Source: Aegilops tauschii subsp. strangulata (taxonomy: Eukaryota; Streptophyta; Magnoliopsida; Poales; Poaceae). Taken from it: a stretch of 64,000 nucleotides of DNA. The position numbers were made by a program, and so were the translations under genes. Numbering within the stretch: position 1 is the first letter of the stretch; each line of letters opens with the position of its first letter. This document shows, one piece after another, positions 45,633 to 56,096 of this stretch. The stretch is taken from contig NC_053040.3 of assembly GCF_002575655.3 (NCBI RefSeq), forward strand, positions 360,590,267-360,654,266, given 5' to 3'. A model generated the notes under the pieces. The model worked only from the letters and a program-made list of their open reading frames with translations. It was not told where the DNA came from and searched no databases.

Positions 45633-45722
45633 CTTAACTGCACCTGCCTTTGGCTCTATGACAGGTGGGCCAGCCACATGTTGGGCCCACCTATCATACA
45701 CCCAAAGGCAGGTGCACTAAGT
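45633..45722. other. 90-bp hairpin (small inverted-repeat element)
   Basis: The arms GCACCTGCCTTTGG and CCAAAGGCAGGTGC pair perfectly. They extend inward through CTATGACAGGTGGGCC and GGCCCACCTATCATA with few mismatches and outward through CTTA/TAAG. The loop is about 10 bases. It lies upstream (minus strand) of cassette 1. Size and structure suit a tiny MITE or a miRNA-like foldback. Confidence 0.75.
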
Positions 45723-46083
45723 CAATGAAGTTGCGTCCATATAGTACTCGTGTATACTACTAATATATAATGGAGTGGTTTTCTTATTCTCTCCATAACA
45801 ATCGTTTTAAATTGTGTAAGTACTAAATGAAAATCTTTATTTAACGTACCAGTGAAGAAAACTACTACTTCCAATGAACTAACGATCCACGCGTCCTGGT
45901 CGCACTTCCTGTCCTTCACGTGCGGTACACTACCCTCCCTTAAGTGAACAACCACACATGCGCCAAATTATCGGAAATGTGTGAGAGTCTGTACAAATAA
46001 ATAATTTTAATTTCAATTATCAGAAAGGTTTGAGAGTATGTACAGTTTGCCCTCTCTCAATAGTTATCGTTTGTTGTGTTCGG

Positions 46084-46215
46084 CCTAAACTTGGTCAAAC
46101 TTTACAAAGTTTGACTTCAGTCAAATTTAATATGCAGAGTAAATAAAAATGGAGGCTACTACATCCATCCGGGTTTTTAGTCCACACCATTTTTTTAATC
46201 AAAGTCTGACCACAT
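46084..46215. mobile_element. Stowaway-type MITE remnants
   Basis: CCTAAACTTGGTCAAACTTTACAAAGTTTGACTTCAGTCAAA-type sequence up to TAAATAAAAATGGAGG (about 46157) recalls abundant Triticeae Stowaway elements. Another degenerate terminus, CTACATCCATCCGGGTTTTT, follows at once. Left and right borders are decayed. Confidence 0.5.
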
Positions 46216-47128
46216 ATTTACTTAATAGCTGGACAAATAAGATTACAGTGGAGCTGAAGACAAAGTTGTGAGAAGGCTTAGAAATCAATACAAAACGAAT
46301 GCTCTTAGTACCAACGTCGATCCTTATTCGAGGAAACATTTGGTTCATAGCCAATTGTGTGATAAAATTGCACCAACGTGAAAGACGACTGCGTCTCCAA
46401 CGCAACCAAGCTGAACTGATGAAGGATATCATCTTTGGGGTAACAAGCAAAGAGCACTGATGGAAGACAGCTTGTTTTTCATTGAAAATCGATCAGCTTC
46501 ACCAGCCGATGCAACCATGAGGCGCAACCATGAGCATCGATAGGTCATCGTGGTGATGCATCATCCATTTGGCATCAAGTTTGGGTGAGGAACCTATGAA
46601 GTTCGACTAATCCTCACTGTGGTCTGTTTCTTCTCGGTAATCAAGCTCGAGGAAGGAAGAACCATGTGGCAGAGGACAGTGAGGCGGAACAACAATGGCC
46701 ATCCAATTTTGTGCAGTTCCACTACAATTGAGGAAGACATGCTCGGGTATGGAGATACACATCGCTGTTTGCAAAAATATACAAAAGGGATATAGTGTTG
46801 TTACTTTGTTTTGGCAGTGGTACAAGATTAACAGCGACATCCCAATTGTCAATAAGAATTAATGAAAAGTACACCAACAAACAGAAGCATCATGATTATC
46901 TTGATGGGAACTAAACCAGGATACCCGAGAAAAAAAGTATTTTTTCATTTAACTAGTGATAGTATTAGATTAGCAGCAGCAATAGGAGAATATGGACAAT
47001 GACCGCACAACCACCATGTACTTTTGGTCGAAACAACATGTATACCTCCACCAAGGCAAAAACTAGGACAACTTTTCGAGTGGCATTTCCTCTATAATAG
47101 TAGGTGATGTTGGACCAGCCAACGAACC

Positions 47129-47560
47129 CTAGCTACTGTACATGGGGAGCTGGGGAGTAGTCGCATAGAAGAAAACCCGCATGCAGCGACCTAGGGAGCT
47201 GGAACTGTACAAGAAGTTATACATCACGTGGGCGAGATATCGCTTAGGCGGGCGGGTGGGATCTGCCCACACGACGACAGCGAACAAGGGCGCGGAGGAC
47301 CTTCGTCCGTGCCAGCGCCAGCTCCGAGAGGACGGTGCGCAACGGCTTCCTCCATCGCCGACGGCGACAACGTCAACGCTGCACCTCCTCACCTCCCGCA
47401 GCGGATGGGATTCGGCCGGATCTGTGACCACCGGTGGGGAGAGAGATAGAGTGGACACTGTCATCTTGTTTTGATATGGAGAGGGTGAGAGAGCGAGACG
47501 TGAGAAACCCTATCAAACAAGAGGCTATATATACAATGGAGTAAAAAATCTCTCCATAGC
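47129..47560 (-). pseudogene. Cassette 2: TATA, leader and ATG-started first exon
   Basis: Minus strand: TATATATAGCC near 47527, CTCTCTCACCCTCTCC leader, then ATG at 47464 opening a 111-codon frame: MTVSTLSLSPPVVTDPAESH, then RRCSVDVVAVGDGGSRCAPS. It is the best preserved of three cassettes. The frame later enters low-complexity residues, so an intron donor may lie near its middle. No homologue is known to me. Confidence 0.5.
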
Positions 47561-47740
47561 AGTGGTTTTAAATAGAATACGCGCGTTCCCGAAAAAAAGA
47601 AACGAAAACTGGCGAACAATTTTTTTAACGTACCAAGAAAGAAAACTCGATCAAAAACACGCCCCTGCTTCCAGGTCGCGAGAGTTGTGGCGCACACACA
47701 CATAGACATAGACATGCATATCCGTGTTTACGTAAAATTC

Positions 47741-47766
47741 CATCTCCATCTCCATCTCCATCTCCA
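47741..47766. repeat. (CATCTC)n microsatellite
   Basis: Four CATCTC hexamers plus a partial one. Confidence 0.85.
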
Positions 47767-48576
47767 ATCATATTTGTCCAACTGGCACATTATTTACGTT
47801 CTTAATTATATACGCAACAATATTAACGTACAACATCTCTGGTATGCGGGCATCCGGAATGCTGCCACGCCCGCTCCTGACCAACCCGAACCCTCTTCAT
47901 CACCCGCGCGTGCTTCCTGCCCGAAACGGTTAGTGCCGCATTCATGCCCGGCCAGAGTGGACGCGACCTCTCACTGGTGCCAGCGTTGAAGCGGCGCGCC
48001 GGCCGAGAGAGCGTCGCCCGCGCCACTTCCCGGTGCACGCGACTGCTCCGCGTTCAAAGGTCACAATAGCCGGCCACAACACGCATGTAAAAAGTTCTTG
48101 GGAGTCCGTGCTACAGCTAGCTGTCCTCCCCCAACTCGTCAATCTCTTCGAGTAGTGCTAGTACTCCATGGCGCGATGCATCGACAAGCATGCGGGAAAG
48201 TTATCGTATACTCGGTTTCGGTGAGTGGCATGCCGAGCGACCGTGTGGGGTGGAGCCGTGGAGGAGGGTGAGACACGAACGCGACAGACGTGATTTAAAC
48301 GTTGGTTTTGCTCGATGGCACGATCCAACGAAACGGAACGTTGGTTTCTCTCCGTTTCCATTTTTATTTGGAAAAATGGAAACTTTCCACTCCATTTTCA
48401 TTCCTACTCCATGGTTGCCCCGTTACAACATTCCATCAAATACAAAGGAAAACTAACACGCATGCTGATGCATCTCAATGATTCACAGATCATAGCCAAT
48501 ATTTACTTCACAACTAAAGACAAAAGTTGTGAGAGTGTGTACAAAAGAAAAACTACTAATGGGGTCACTACGACTT

Positions 48577-48593
48577 AAACCCTAAACCCTAAA
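48577..48593. repeat. Short interstitial plant telomere-like repeat
   Basis: AAACCCTAAACCCTAAA, just over two copies of the plant telomere unit. It is too short to imply a former chromosome end. Confidence 0.7.
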
Positions 48594-48839
48594 CATGATT
48601 TAATTTCCTGGCTAGGTAGAACCTGTCGAAGGAAAGACGGCTAGCACCCTCGGATCATACGATGCTTTTGTGCAGTTCCACTAAAATTGAGCTGAGCAAC
48701 CCTGATGGCAAAGATATTGAAGAAGTGTGATTAGAATAATAGTACTGGCACTAGTTTATGAGACATAAACTCATCAAAGATAGAAGCCGGTAGAAGTAGA
48801 GAAAGATCGACATGGAGATGGAGCTACGTGGGGAGCTGC

Positions 48840-49180
48840 GGCAGTGGAGCAAGCCGGCTCCAAAAGGAAGATGTACCTAGGACGTTGGGCTGTAGCTAGA
48901 AGGGCGGTTGGGAGGCGGCATCAGCCCATACCGCGGGAACCCCCGATTGGGACGCACCGACTGTGGGTTTTCTCCCTCACCGATGTCGACCGCGTCTATG
49001 CAGAACATCGTTCCCTTCCCCCAGCGGCGAGATCAGGCCGGATCTGTGACCAGCAGTGTGGCCACCGTCGTTCTATGCTTGTGAAGAGAGCAACCCAAGC
49101 AAGCAAGCTTGTAGCTTAGGCTCCTGCTAGTGTATATATAGTGGTTTTGTTTTTCTCTCCATATCAACCATTTTATATTG
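48840..49180 (-). pseudogene. Cassette 3: TATA, leader and GC-rich first-exon-like sequence
   Basis: Minus strand: TATATATACACTAGC near 49138, a leader with GCTCTCTTCAC, then sequence encoding TLLVTDPA, a stop, and FCIDAVDIGEGENPQSVRPN, which aligns with cassettes 1 and 2. The stop makes it a pseudogene copy. Confidence 0.45.
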
Positions 49181-49421
49181 CGTACGTGTCATTGAAGAGT
49201 GAAATGATGGTTGCTTCTTCCGACTAACTTACTGTGTGATTTGACTGCTCCTTAGTGGCCCCTACATGTACTCCCCCTACATGTATGACCGTTCCTGAGT
49301 CTCTTATCTCTATTTTCTTGCATGACCCGTAGACAGGATGCGCATAGAGGAATTTTGTTACTGCGCGTTGTTACGTAGTACTACTAAGTACCTACTCCCT
49401 TCTTACGGTTCACTACTGGTA

Positions 49422-49910
49422 CTCCCTCCTTCCTGGCTTATTGGTCCCCTATGTACTCAATTCATGGGCTCATTTTCCTCAAGAATTTGTTTTTACCAAC
49501 GTACTAATATCGGGAATGCATGCGTGAACAACGAATGATTAAACCTTGCATGCAACATTTTGACAAAGCTTTGACTTATGAACATGTGAATGTGAGGGAC
49601 TACAACCTCGTGCATGCATGCAATAGTCACATGTACACATGGACGCAAAAATGCGCGCGACGCCCTAATGCATGCATGTCCGAGCACACAACGGAACACA
49701 CACGGTCACGCTCAAGTGCTCAACCTACATGTGCATGCACACACATTCTCAGCTAGGGTGAGCTAGTGACTGTATAAACACCGGAAAATGTATATATTGA
49801 GCGCAATGAGCAAATTGTGAAGTCCACTGACCGTATTTTACAAATATACAGTGACAGACAGTGTATTTATCTCGTTTGAAATTAAGCCATATTAACCGGA
49901 AAGGAGGCAG
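49422..49910. mobile_element. Stowaway-like MITE, 489 bp
   Basis: Termini CTCCCTCCTTCCTGGCTTAT and (reverse complement) CTGCCTCCTTTCCGGTTAAT are similar inverted repeats flanked by TA on both sides (49420-49421, 49911-49912), as for Tc1/mariner-type Stowaway elements. The interior has no coding frame. It is longer than most Stowaways, so an internal insertion is possible. Confidence 0.6.
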
Positions 49911-50090
49911 TATGGACTAGCATTACTTTGCTGTGTCTCGCCAACTTGTTGAACGAGGAGAAGCTTGCGCGTGGTGACTCGCAGGACAAGGAGAAACTTT
50001 TGACTAATGCAAGGTCTCCCTCGCTCCGGTGGTGGACGTGCAACAGTTAATTCGCTATCAGATTGCCAGAACCATACACTATACTAGTAC
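49881..50090. repeat. Duplicated unit, copy 1 (left part; resumes at 63073)
   Basis: ATTAAGCCATATTAAC...GTATGGACTAGCA...TTTTGACTAATGCAA...CAGATTGCCAGA...CATACACTATA is found again at 63584-63835. Copy 1 is split by element E at AGTAC and continues at 63073. Confidence 0.75.
50086..50090. repeat. Target-site duplication AGTAC (left) of element E
   Basis: AGTAC precedes TGTCGTGGAATT and also follows the other LTR end at 63068-63072. Confidence 0.93.
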
Positions 50091-50609
50091 TGTCGTGGAA
50101 TTGTCACGGCAGATGTCCTCGAACTAAGACTTAGTCGTGGAGCCATCGCGACTAGGAAGCTTGAAAGGGTTAAGTGGGACAAGGAACACGAGGGTTTATA
50201 CTGGTTCAGCCCCTTACGGTGAAGGTAAAAGCCTACGCCCAGTTTGAGGTGGTATTGATTAGGGTTTCGATGACCAGGGAGCGAGACCGCTATGCCTGGT
50301 TCTCGATGAGATCTTGCTTGTCCCTAAACCGCTGCCGCGTCGTCCCCTTATATAGGGAGGCCGACGCCTAGCAGCTCTCAGAGTCCCGGCCGGCTCATAA
50401 GAGTGTCCAGCTCGGACTCTCAACTATTCTTGCCTTACACTACAAGTTCTACCATGATAATAATTGCAACTACGGGCCTTAAGCCGTATCCGGGTCTTAA
50501 GCCCATCTCTAGCCCACCGTCTTTAAGCTTGACGCCGGGCTTCTAGCAATGACCATATGAGTGATCCGGCCCCTTCTGGCGGGTGACTCTAAGGTCTATA
50601 TCCTCAACA
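50091..50609 (-). repeat. 3' LTR of element E
   Basis: 519 bp. On the minus strand it begins TGTTGAGGATATAGACC and ends AATTCCACGACA. TATATAAG lies at 50354-50347. Confidence 0.95.
50347..50354 (-). promoter_or_regulatory. TATA box in the 3' LTR of element E
   Basis: Minus-strand TATATAAGGGG; the 5' LTR has the same box at 62805-62812. Confidence 0.6.
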
Positions 50610-50625
50610 TTAGGCCCCAGATTGA
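50610..50625 (-). other. Polypurine-like tract of element E
   Basis: The minus strand reads ATCTGGGGCCTAA right before the 3' LTR. Confidence 0.55.
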
Positions 50626-50890
50626 TTTGAGCCGGCTCATGTCAATCTTCAATCTTTTCGACAGAAAATCTCCGACTTACAATTATGTGAAGGCCATAAC
50701 CCGGCGTGATGTCATCCTCTGGACTCCGGGTAATCCGCCGTGACATCATCTTCCATTAAGTCCGTTTTTTACTCCGCCAGATCCGCAACGGATCTTATCT
50801 TTACTGTTATCCCGAAAATCGAGGCGTTTCGTGGGGAGATAACCACGCCGTGGTCTCCTTGATTCTCGCGCCCACTTATGAGCTCGCCCT

Positions 50891-50900
50891 TATAAATAGG
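50891..50900 (+). promoter_or_regulatory. TATA box of the antisense gene in element E
   Basis: TATAAATAGG with GCCC on both sides, followed 30-50 bp later by a pyrimidine-rich CTTCTCTCTCCTTCG leader. It faces away from the 3' LTR into the plus-strand gene, so the promoter is internal and antisense to gag-pol. Confidence 0.75.
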
Positions 50901-50919
50901 CCGGCCCGACGGGCCTTCA

Positions 50920-51703
50920 GCCACTTCTCTCTCCTTCGTCTTCTTCCTCGCCCTACTGCTCCCCTGCCCAAGCTCTGCTGCTGCCGCCGCCGCGGGTCTT
51001 CGCATCGTCACCAACTCAGGCCGCTGCATCACCCTGTTCTGACCAGAGAAACGCGACGACCTCCGCGTCTCTTCAGCACCGGTGAGTCTTCGCCATTCCA
51101 TAGGATAGATCCGCACTAGGGCTCCGTAGTTCTTCCTCTGTTCTTCATAGTTCATCGCGGCCCTCAGTAGATTTGATTTTTACTGCCTCTTTTTGATCTT
51201 AGTATAGGATAGAACTAGTGCGGCGGCTGTTTAGCACTCATTTCAAATGCAAGTAGGCCTCTTTTTACTGCATAAAGGCCTCATTCGAGCTCAAGAACTT
51301 CCCTCGCGTCTGTTTTTAGGTCTAGAAATTTTCTTTTTCTGTCGACCACTTGATCCAAATTATTTACCGCCATGTGTGAAACTTGTTTTCACCACACTTA
51401 GTAAAAAAACTGCACTCGTTGAGTCATGGCGGGTTACATTTCCGGTTTAAAGAAAACACGCGCCGTAGAATCTTCCGGCTTAAAGGAGACCATGCACCAT
51501 AGAATTTCCGGCTCATCCGTGATAAGGCCGTAGACAATTTTGAATTACTCTTGACATCTTTTCTGCGGCTTAGATAACTCAATGTACTTAGATATATATC
51601 ATTAGGCCCCTCCGTAAGCCGCCACGTAACACTGAACTATAACTTTCCTCCGGCTTATACTTAAACCGGACATTCCTTTTATCATAGGCTGCCGACTTTC
51701 ACC
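50920..51703 (+). other. 5' leader with intron of the antisense gene
   Basis: After the TATA box a C- and T-rich, GC-rich leader runs to 51081, where ACCG|GTGAGT is a good donor. T-rich DNA follows to TTATCATAG at 51679-51687, an acceptor 16 bases before the ATG at 51704. The inferred leader intron is 606 bp. An intron just upstream of the start codon is common in well-expressed plant genes. Confidence 0.65.
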
Positions 51704-54700
51704 ATGCCTCCCAAAGCTCCTAAGGCCTCCATTACTTGCAATTGGATGAGGTCCAACGTCACCAATGAGACCCTAGCGGATTTTGTCAAGTCAGGCCACT
51801 TGCCCAAGAAGGACGTCATGTCCTACCGTGCCCCTGACCCATCAGAGGAGAGACCACAGCAAAAGGACAGAGAGGTGGTCATTTTTGCGGATGACATGAG
51901 CCGGGGCTTCGCACCGCCCGGCTCAAAGTTTTTCAGAGACGTTCTGAATTTCTTCGATCTGCGGCCTCAGGACATAGGACCCAACTCAGTGTCCAATATC
52001 TGCAACTTCCAAGTGTTCTGCGAGGTTTACCTTGGAGAAGAACCCAGTCTGCTGCTCTTCAGAGAGCTTTTCTATTTAAACCGCCAGAACGAGTGCGCCA
52101 ACGGGCCAAGTTTGGAGCTAGGCGGCATCTCCATCCAGCGGCGCAGGGACTGCCTTTTCCCTTACGCAGAGCCGCCGAGCCACCCCAAAGACTGGAATCT
52201 GACGTGGTTTTACTGCCAAGACACGTCGCCGGGCTATGAGAGTCCGTTGCCCGGCTTTCGCCCCTCGCGTCTGGAGCCGACTCACCCACTGTCAGACAAG
52301 CTGACTCAAGCAGAGCGCCAACCTCTGCTCCCCACCATCAACAAGATCAAGGCTCTCCTGGGCAATGGTCTGAATGGAATCGATCTGGTCCGGGTCTGGA
52401 TCTCGTGGCAGGTGATCCCATTGAGCCGCCGCCCCGGCTTAATGTGTGAGTACACGGGCCGAAAGGATGACCCCCAGAGACACAGCCGCAACGATCTTCC
52501 TGAAGATGTTGCAGAGGAGATGACCAAGGCTCTCTTGAACGAGAGCCTGGCAGACTGCGGAAGGACCGGCCTATCCCCCTTCTGCAAGACCAACCCAGCC
52601 CCAGCGGTAAGCCGCTGATCTGAACATCTTATCTGCATATAGCTTTCATCTGAATCGTTTTAAGAAATCATCATTGTATTTTCTAGGCCGATGATAAGTT
52701 CTGGCGGGTCAAATATGACCATGAGGCGACCAAGAAGGCCAGAAAGGCGAAGAAAGCCGCCAAGAAAGCCGCCCCTCGCAAAAAAGGAAATAGGCCTACT
52801 GCTTAGAGCTGATGCAACTAAGCGACAGCTCCGAGTCAGAGGTAACCCCTGAGCCTGTAAGTCCTTGTTGTACTTTGTTGTTTACTTTTGTCCGCCTTAT
52901 CAATACTTGTTTATCAATAGGACGATACCGGAGCAAGTAACCCGGTGGTTGAAGAGGTAACGACATTTTCCTCCGACTCGGAGCCCTTGCCAAGGCTGAA
53001 AATCCGAACGGTAACCCGGAAAGTAAGCTTTTCACATCCTTTAGCTTATCAAGACCCTCAATTTATTTTGAAGCAACAGGTGCATGAGAGCCGGCGGCAC
53101 ACCCGGACCGACAAAAGCACCGACCTCTCCTCCGGGTTACCTGACGCATCGAGGAAACGCCGGACCGAGGTGATCTTAAAATTGTACCCTGTTCATCCTT
53201 TGGCAGGTGTTATACGTCAACCGCTCAACTCTTTTGACTCAAATTACCAGGAAACTTCCCCCTCTTCCGGCGACTCTATGCAGTCAAGCCTGCCGGCTTT
53301 CAAGACCGTGCCCGGGTAATGATAACCATCTCATACTGCACTTTTGTCTTTACTTACACCATTGTGCTTAACCTTTCTGTCCTTCCAGTGCCCAGGCCAA
53401 GCTCACCAAGAGGGCGAAGAAATCCAAGCCGGTCGATGAGCCGGACTTGCCTGAGCCGGAGGCAGCCACTCAAGAACCGCCGGCTGCCTCTGCTCCTGAG
53501 GCTGCTGCCCCAACCAACAAGCCCGCAACAGAAGCTTCTGTTAACCCGGAGGCCTCCAGCTCGGCTCAACCAGTAGATGCCCCAGACGTGGTAATTACCC
53601 GGACGGAGTTTGTTGAGCCGGGGAGACCTACCGCGCTGGCCAAGTGCTCCGCCAAAGGGGAGCTGCTAGAGTCCCACCGGGTTAACCTGGACCTCACTGA
53701 CTACTCCAATTTGAACATTGGAGAGATCATCTCCAGCTTCGTCAGCCAAGTGCACAAGAGCCGGGACGCAGAGATTGCCATGGTGACCCAGATCCAGCAA
53801 AAATCTTAGGTATTATTCTTCTGTCCTCTTACTTACTGCATAGTTACCTTTACCATGCTAGCCCCCAAGTCGACGACTTATGATTGAATATGTTGTAGAC
53901 TTAGGTTCCGGCTTACCCAATTGAACCGGCAATTTGTAGATAGAAACGTTCAATATGCATTAGCCCCCAAGTGCCAAGTGTCTTTGCTTGGAAAACGCTT
54001 GGGACTTTACATTTGTATAGTAACTGTTCACGCCATAACCCGGAAATTTATGCAGGCTGCTGGCAAGAAGCTGGAAGCTGACCTCGCTGATCTCAAGAAC
54101 CGGCTGAAGATGCAAGAAATGGAGACCCGGAAGGCAAATGCCAAATTTGTGTCCAGCATCGCCGCGCAAGAGAAGCTGAAGACGGAGTTTGACGCTGAAC
54201 GGAAAGCCTGGGCCGAAGAGAAGGCCGCGCTGGTGAACCGGGCCGAACAGGCGAAGAAGGCCCTGTCAGAGAAGACGGCCGAACTCTCCGGCTCAAAGCA
54301 CCAAGTGTCCCAGATGGTGGCCGCAATCTTCGGTAAGTCATCTCACCGGCTTTCATCAAGTTGTAGAATCTTTTATATCTCATAGTTCATCCTTGTCGAC
54401 GACTTATCTGATTCTGTTAAACAGGTCCCAAAAGCGCCAACCTCAACCAGAGTGTGGTAACCAAGCTAAAGGCCGTGTATACCCTAGTGGAGCAACTCTA
54501 CACCGGGTCACAGCGTGCCTTAGCTGTGGTGGCCCTATCTAACGAGGTGCTGACTCATCTGGCGGAAGTGCTTCGCCGGCTCGCCGTTCTGCCTCAACGT
54601 ATCCAAGAGCTGCGACGGGCCTCTGCAAGAGCCGGAGCGATCGCCGCGCTGAGCCGGGCCAAGGCTTTCCTCCCCGAATTAGACCCGGCGGACATCGCCC

Positions 54701-55035
54701 TCGGCTATCCAAGTCTGAAGGAAGACGGCACGGCCTTCGACCAAAGAGACTTTGCCGCCTGCGTGAAGGTCGTGCGCCCGGTGGCCACCCTTATCGGGAA
54801 CGACACAGATCTGACTAAGTACCAGCCGGGTTACAATGCGGAGAATCAGAGGATCCCGACCCCTCGCTATGAAGCCCTGAGTTTAATTCCGCCGGCTCGT
54901 CAGCACACCTTCGCCCCGGAGATTGACCCGGTCAGGTTAATTGACGAGGAAGCCCAATTCGAAGCGCTGAGCGGCATCGACTGGAAGTCGATGACTTTCC
55001 AGACCTTGAGAACAGCCGGAGGAGAAGAATTATAA
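51704..55035 (+). pseudogene. Antisense spliced gene of element E (Transposase_28-like / putative gypsy type transposon protein)
   Basis: Exon 1 (51704-52606, 301 codons, donor GTAAGC) carries the 'putative gypsy type transposon' domain: FADDMSRGFAPPGSKFFRDV, LNFFDLRPQDIGPNSVSNI, then FQVFCEVYLGEEPSLLLFRE and WNLTWFYCQDT. Further exons inferred from GT/AG sites and frame: 52687 to about 52856 (Lys/Ala-rich, possible nuclear signal), 52921-53022, 53080-53170, 53208-53316, 53389 to about 53810 (Pro/Glu/Ala-rich), 54056-54332 (coiled coil, KKLEADLADLKNRLKMQEME) and 54425-55035 (helical C-terminus with RRASARAGAIAALSRAKAFL), ending in TAA. A frameshift in exon 2 (stop at 52804) and a TAG at the end of exon 6 (53807-53809) break this copy. 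Function is unknown; a DNA- or RNA-binding helper is only a guess. Confidence 0.82.
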
Positions 55036-56096
55036 AACAATGCTCCACCCTTTTGGACTCGATGAGTCTTGTAATAGAGTAGGACCAACACTTTATCTTT
55101 GCCGTGCCATCGCGCATGCCCTGGATGCTTGAAGTTTTATTGAAGTTGTCTCCCTTATATTTCTCTGGGTCATTCATTCGCCTTAGTCTCAAATAATTGT
55201 CTTTAACTATCCTGCATAGAAAGACGAATCGCAAGTCTCCAGGCGGCTTACCGCCCTGAGAATCATATGTTTAGATATATAACCTGGAATATGAATCGAA
55301 AAAGACTGGTCCTCAATTATATCCTTAATACAGTCGTAATAACACACTTAGCGGCCTGCAAGCATACTTCCGGTTTAAATAACCCGGGTAAGAAGGTTGG
55401 TACCTTAATTCCGATTTACTTGTCTTAATGACACCCATTGTGTTCAACTAATACTGTAAATCCAAGTTAAACCGGCAAAATGAGACCCGGCCGTACACAC
55501 TTTGAAATATTAGAAGAAAACTTACTATGAAGCAGAAGAACTTAGGGGCTTCCGGTTCGAATACGACCAGAGACCCGGCCCAAAGGGGTTATGCTAAGAT
55601 TCGAATGCGATCATATAGCCCCCAGTGGGTGTGGCGATGCCAATCAAGAGGGTATCGACAGCTATGTTCTCTTTGGTTCGAATACGACCTATGTTTGAAC
55701 AGGAAGCCCCAAATGACTTTAAGAATTGTTTAACGACGCTGATTCGAATACGATCCACGTCGGTTCCCAAAGGGGTTAAACTAAGATTCAAATATGATCA
55801 AAGAAAACTCCCCAACGAGCTCGGCACCTTGCCAATCAAATGGGTATCGACAGCTATGTTCTCTTTGGTTCGAATACGACCTATGTTTGAACAGGAAGCC
55901 CCCAAGTGATCTTATTACTTATGGCTAGATTCGAAGATGATCATAAGCCGGATCCTCCTTCAAGCTATCATGTAATCTTGCAATGAAAACAACACGTGCA
56001 CATTTGGAGGAGGAAAAAGGACAGAGGTCCTGCTTTATTGCTTATTATAATATATACATGGCTTAGAGAAATATGTACATCATGAGAGCCGGTGAC
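55036..56096. other. Spacer between the antisense gene and integrase of element E
   Basis: About 1 kb without coding motifs, located where the 3' ends of the sense and antisense transcripts face each other. It contains a direct repeat (55625-55910) and many CGAATACGA motifs. Confidence 0.6.
55625..55910. repeat. Direct repeat, approximately 87-bp unit, 190 bp apart
   Basis: GCCAATCAAGAGGGTATCGA (55637) and GCCAATCAAATGGGTATCGA (55829) begin two copies that share CAGCTATGTTCTCTTTGGTT, CGAATACGACC and AACAGGAAGCCCC almost without change. Three more TTCGAATACGA(C/T)C motifs lie near them. Confidence 0.8.

Larger units (their letters stand above)
45027..49421 (-). repeat. Array of exon-like blocks (second half) with three promoter/first-exon cassettes
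   Basis: This continues the array broken at 39884. The exon-like block TTTTGTGCAGTTCCACTA recurs near 46711 and 48665, again with acceptor-like AG on the minus strand. Three GC-rich cassettes (45190-45480, 47180-47480, 48840-49110) each lie, on the minus strand, just downstream of TATATA and a CTCTC-rich leader. Spacing is about 2.0 and 1.65 kb. Unit 2 has an ATG followed by TVSTLSLSPPVVTDPAESHP; units 1 and 3 align to it imperfectly. The protein is unknown to me. It may be a decayed host-gene capture or part of a transposon. Confidence 0.6.

Noticed and set aside
48577..48593. Former telomere or chromosome fusion point
   Set aside because: Only about two AAACCCT units; such short matches are common by chance and at promoters.
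51704..55035. Host gene captured by the region, independent of element E
   Set aside because: It lies strictly between the 3' LTR and integrase of E, and a gene of the same architecture sits at the comparable place in the Fatima-like element.
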